Of a stretch of DNA of 64,000 nt, positions 61,810-64,000 are shown one piece after another. Positions within the stretch are counted from its first letter, which is position 1; the number at the start of each line of letters is the position of its first letter. The stretch is taken from the NCBI GenBank assembly GCA_945860595.1, contig CAMAQV010000005.1, forward strand, positions 1 through 64,000, written 5' to 3'. The notes beneath the pieces were generated by a model, which did no database searches, had not been told where the DNA came from, and worked only from the letters and a program-made list of their open reading frames with translations. The position numbers were made by a program, and so were the translations under genes. The DNA is from Comamonas sp. lk. GTDB taxonomy: Bacteria; Pseudomonadota; Gammaproteobacteria; Burkholderiales; Burkholderiaceae_C.

Positions 61810-63373
61810 GGCGGACTCCATCCTTCAGCACTTCGCGCGCGGCGTTGCGCCCGGCCCAGCCCGATACGCCGCCGCCGGGGTGGCTGGCCGCGCCGCACAG
61901 GTACAGCCCGGGCAGCGGGCTGCGGTACTGGTGGCTGAGTGCCACCGGGCGGTTGACAAAAAACTGGTCAAAGGTCATGCCGCCCTGGTGCCAGTGGCCC
62001 CCCTCCAGGCCGAATGCGCGTTCCAGATCCGCCGGGGTGAGCAGTTCGCTGGCCACCACCAGTTTGCTGATCCCCGGTGCATAGTGTTCCAGCGTGGCCA
62101 TGGTGTTGGCCAGCAGAAGCGCTTTAGCGGCCTGCGGGTCTGGCCCCAGGTCATACGGCACAAACTGCACCAGCGCCGACAAGACGTGCTGCCCAGCAGG
62201 GGCCAGCGTGGGGTCGTTGACGCTGGGCAGGGTGATTTCCAGCGCCGGGTGCTCGGGAATATCGCGGTACTTGGAGGGGTTGAAAGCGTTTTCCAGGTAG
62301 TCCATGCTGGGGCTGATCAGCAAGCGTCCGGCCAGTGCCGCCGCGTCCACCCCTTTGAAGACCGGTGCGCTGCGCAGGGCCAAATGCAGTTTGGCCACCA
62401 GGCCGCATGCGCGGAAGTTGCGGATGCGGCGCACACATCCGGCGTCCAGATGTTCAACACCCAACATGCCGAGCAAGGTGGCGCGCAAAGCCGCGCTGCT
62501 GACCACCACCGGCGCTGTGACCGTATGGCCGTCTGCCAACACCACGCCGCTGGCGTGGTCGCCGCTGACCGCAATGCGCGTCACGCGGGTTTGCAGTCGT
62601 ATCTCAACCCCCGCTGCGCCACAGGCTGTGGCCAGCGCCTCACACAGCGCGCCCATGCCGCCGCGCGGCTGGGCCAAACCCAGTGCGCCGGCTTGCTGCT
62701 CCCCGGCCAGCCGGTGCAGCCAGGTCAGCACGGTGCTGGGCGCGCGCGGGCCGTAGTCTGCGCCGAGGGTGGCGTCAAAGGCCAGCGCGCCTTTGAGCAA
62801 AGGACTGTGCAGATTGTCATCAAGCAGGTCATAGGCGTTCATGCCGGCAATGCGCAGCAACTCGCGCATGGGCGCGGTGCCCAGCAGCCGCAGCCGCAGT
62901 GCCAGGCGCAGCATGTCCCACCGCTCTCGCCAGCCTTTGAGCGACAGGCGTGGCGGCGTAGTCGAAAACAAGGTGGCAAAAACCCCTGCATAGCGTCCCA
63001 TCCGGGCCCGCAAGCTGGCGTAGGCCGCCACATCAGCTGCACCCAGACCGGCGCCGCTGGCCTGCGCCCCTGCGATGCGGATGGCGCCACCGGCCGGGTC
63101 CAAGGCATAGGTGCTGATCTGGGTGGCGGCGAAGCGCAGGCCGTGGGCACTCAGGTTCAATTCCTGCACCAGCGACCGGGGGAGTCCGTGCAGCAGGTGG
63201 GCGCAGGCCGATACCTGAAAGCCAGGCGCAAAGCTGCGTGTGGCAGCAGCGCCGCCGACATGGTCAGCCGCTTCCAATAGAAGCACCCGCCGGCCGGCGC
63301 GCGCCAGGTCCAAGGCGCACAGCAGGCCGTTATGCCCCGCACCAATCACGATGGCGTCGTAGGCGGTACTCAT
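61799..63373 (-). CDS. phytoene desaturase-like NAD(P)/FAD-dependent oxidoreductase
   Basis: YDAIVIGAGHNGLLCALDLARAGRRVLLLEAADHVGGAAATRSFAPGF; C-terminal GLYLCGAASHPGGGVSGWAGRNAAREVL. Confidence 0.92.
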   Translation of the reverse strand: MSTAYDAIVIGAGHNGLLCALDLARAGRRVLLLEAADHVGGAAATRSFAPGFQVSACAHLLHGLPRSLVQELNLSAHGLRFAATQISTYALDPAGGAIRIAGAQASGAGLGAADVAAYASLRARMGRYAGVFATLFSTTPPRLSLKGWRERWDMLRLALRLRLLGTAPMRELLRIAGMNAYDLLDDNLHSPLLKGALAFDATLGADYGPRAPSTVLTWLHRLAGEQQAGALGLAQPRGGMGALCEALATACGAAGVEIRLQTRVTRIAVSGDHASGVVLADGHTVTAPVVVSSAALRATLLGMLGVEHLDAGCVRRIRNFRACGLVAKLHLALRSAPVFKGVDAAALAGRLLISPSMDYLENAFNPSKYRDIPEHPALEITLPSVNDPTLAPAGQHVLSALVQFVPYDLGPDPQAAKALLLANTMATLEHYAPGISKLVVASELLTPADLERAFGLEGGHWHQGGMTFDQFFVNRPVALSHQYRSPLPGLYLCGAASHPGGGVSGWAGRNAAREVLKDGVRHGA

Positions 63374-64000
63374 GCGGCCACCCGGCGATTCAAATCGGCC
63401 AGCACGGTGCGCGCGGCATTCGCCCCCGGCGCGCCCATCACCCCGCCGCCGGGGTGGGTGCTGGAGCCGCACAGGTACAGGCCCCGTATCGGCGAACGGT
63501 ATTGGGCGTAGCCGGGAATGGGGCGGTTGAACAGAAGTTGGTCCATGGTCAGCTCGCCCTGGAAGATGTTGCCCTCGGACAGGCCGACCTCGTTTTCAAT
63601 GTCCCAGGGCGTTCGGATTTCCGCGTGGCGGATCAGGCTTTTGAAATTGGGGCTGTGTTCGGCGATGGCGTTGATCACCGTGTCGCCAAAGGCCTGGCGC
63701 TTGGCGTCATCCCACGGCCCATCGGCCAGGTGGTAGGGCGCGTACTGCACGAACACCGACATGTAGTGCTTGCCTTCGGGCGCCATGGTGGGGTCGATGA
63801 TGGACGGCAACAGCATGTCCACATAGGGCTTGCGCGACCAGCGCCCGGCTTTCCAGTCGTCGTAGCCGCGCTCGATCTCGTCCATGGTCTCGGAGATGTG
63901 CATATCTCCGCGAATGGCGGGGGAATCGGCGGGCAGGGCCGGGAAATGGGGCAGCCCGTCCAGTGCAATATTGAGTTTGCCCGAGGAGCCGCGGATCTTG
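63370..64000 (-). CDS. phytoene desaturase-like FAD oxidoreductase, second copy (N-terminus beyond window)
   Basis: GLYLCGSSTHPGGGVMGAPGANAARTVLADLNRRVAA; overlaps the next gene by 4 bp. Confidence 0.88.
   Translation of the reverse strand, partial: KIRGSSGKLNIALDGLPHFPALPADSPAIRGDMHISETMDEIERGYDDWKAGRWSRKPYVDMLLPSIIDPTMAPEGKHYMSVFVQYAPYHLADGPWDDAKRQAFGDTVINAIAEHSPNFKSLIRHAEIRTPWDIENEVGLSEGNIFQGELTMDQLLFNRPIPGYAQYRSPIRGLYLCGSSTHPGGGVMGAPGANAARTVLADLNRRVAA

Overview
This is a GC-rich proteobacterial chromosome segment. Gene content and order suggest a betaproteobacterium, possibly Comamonadaceae, but that is inference. About 50 coding features are supportable. The housekeeping backbone comprises nth, serB, mfd, ispD, ispF, kynU, the prmB/dapE/dapD/dapC cluster, smc, zipA, ligA, def, glnD and map. 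A polyamine block (speB, puuB/D/A-like genes, putrescine transaminase, potFGHI-like transporter) runs from 47.3 to 57.3 kb. A minus-strand cluster from 57.3 to 64 kb holds two Rieske oxygenase alpha subunits, a TetR/BetI-like regulator, a GcvT/DmdA-like protein and two tandem phytoene-desaturase-like FAD enzymes. The accessory content stands out in five ways. (1) There are five apparently intact toxin-antitoxin modules; two of them flank ispF, and one sits inside the ispD-ispF pair. (2) A 39.5-43.8 kb insertion-scar region between def and glnD holds a decayed type III restriction subunit, a NYN-domain protein, a lipoprotein lipase, a decayed HTH antitoxin and an intact HigBA module with embedded palindromic operators. 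(3) A 9-copy 8-bp tandem repeat lies in the only sizeable gap of the Rieske cluster. (4) A glutaredoxin-like protein contains no cysteine. (5) Several palindromic operator or hairpin candidates are present. I saw no rRNA or tRNA genes, CRISPR arrays or IS elements. All family assignments come from motifs and memory; no database search was run.
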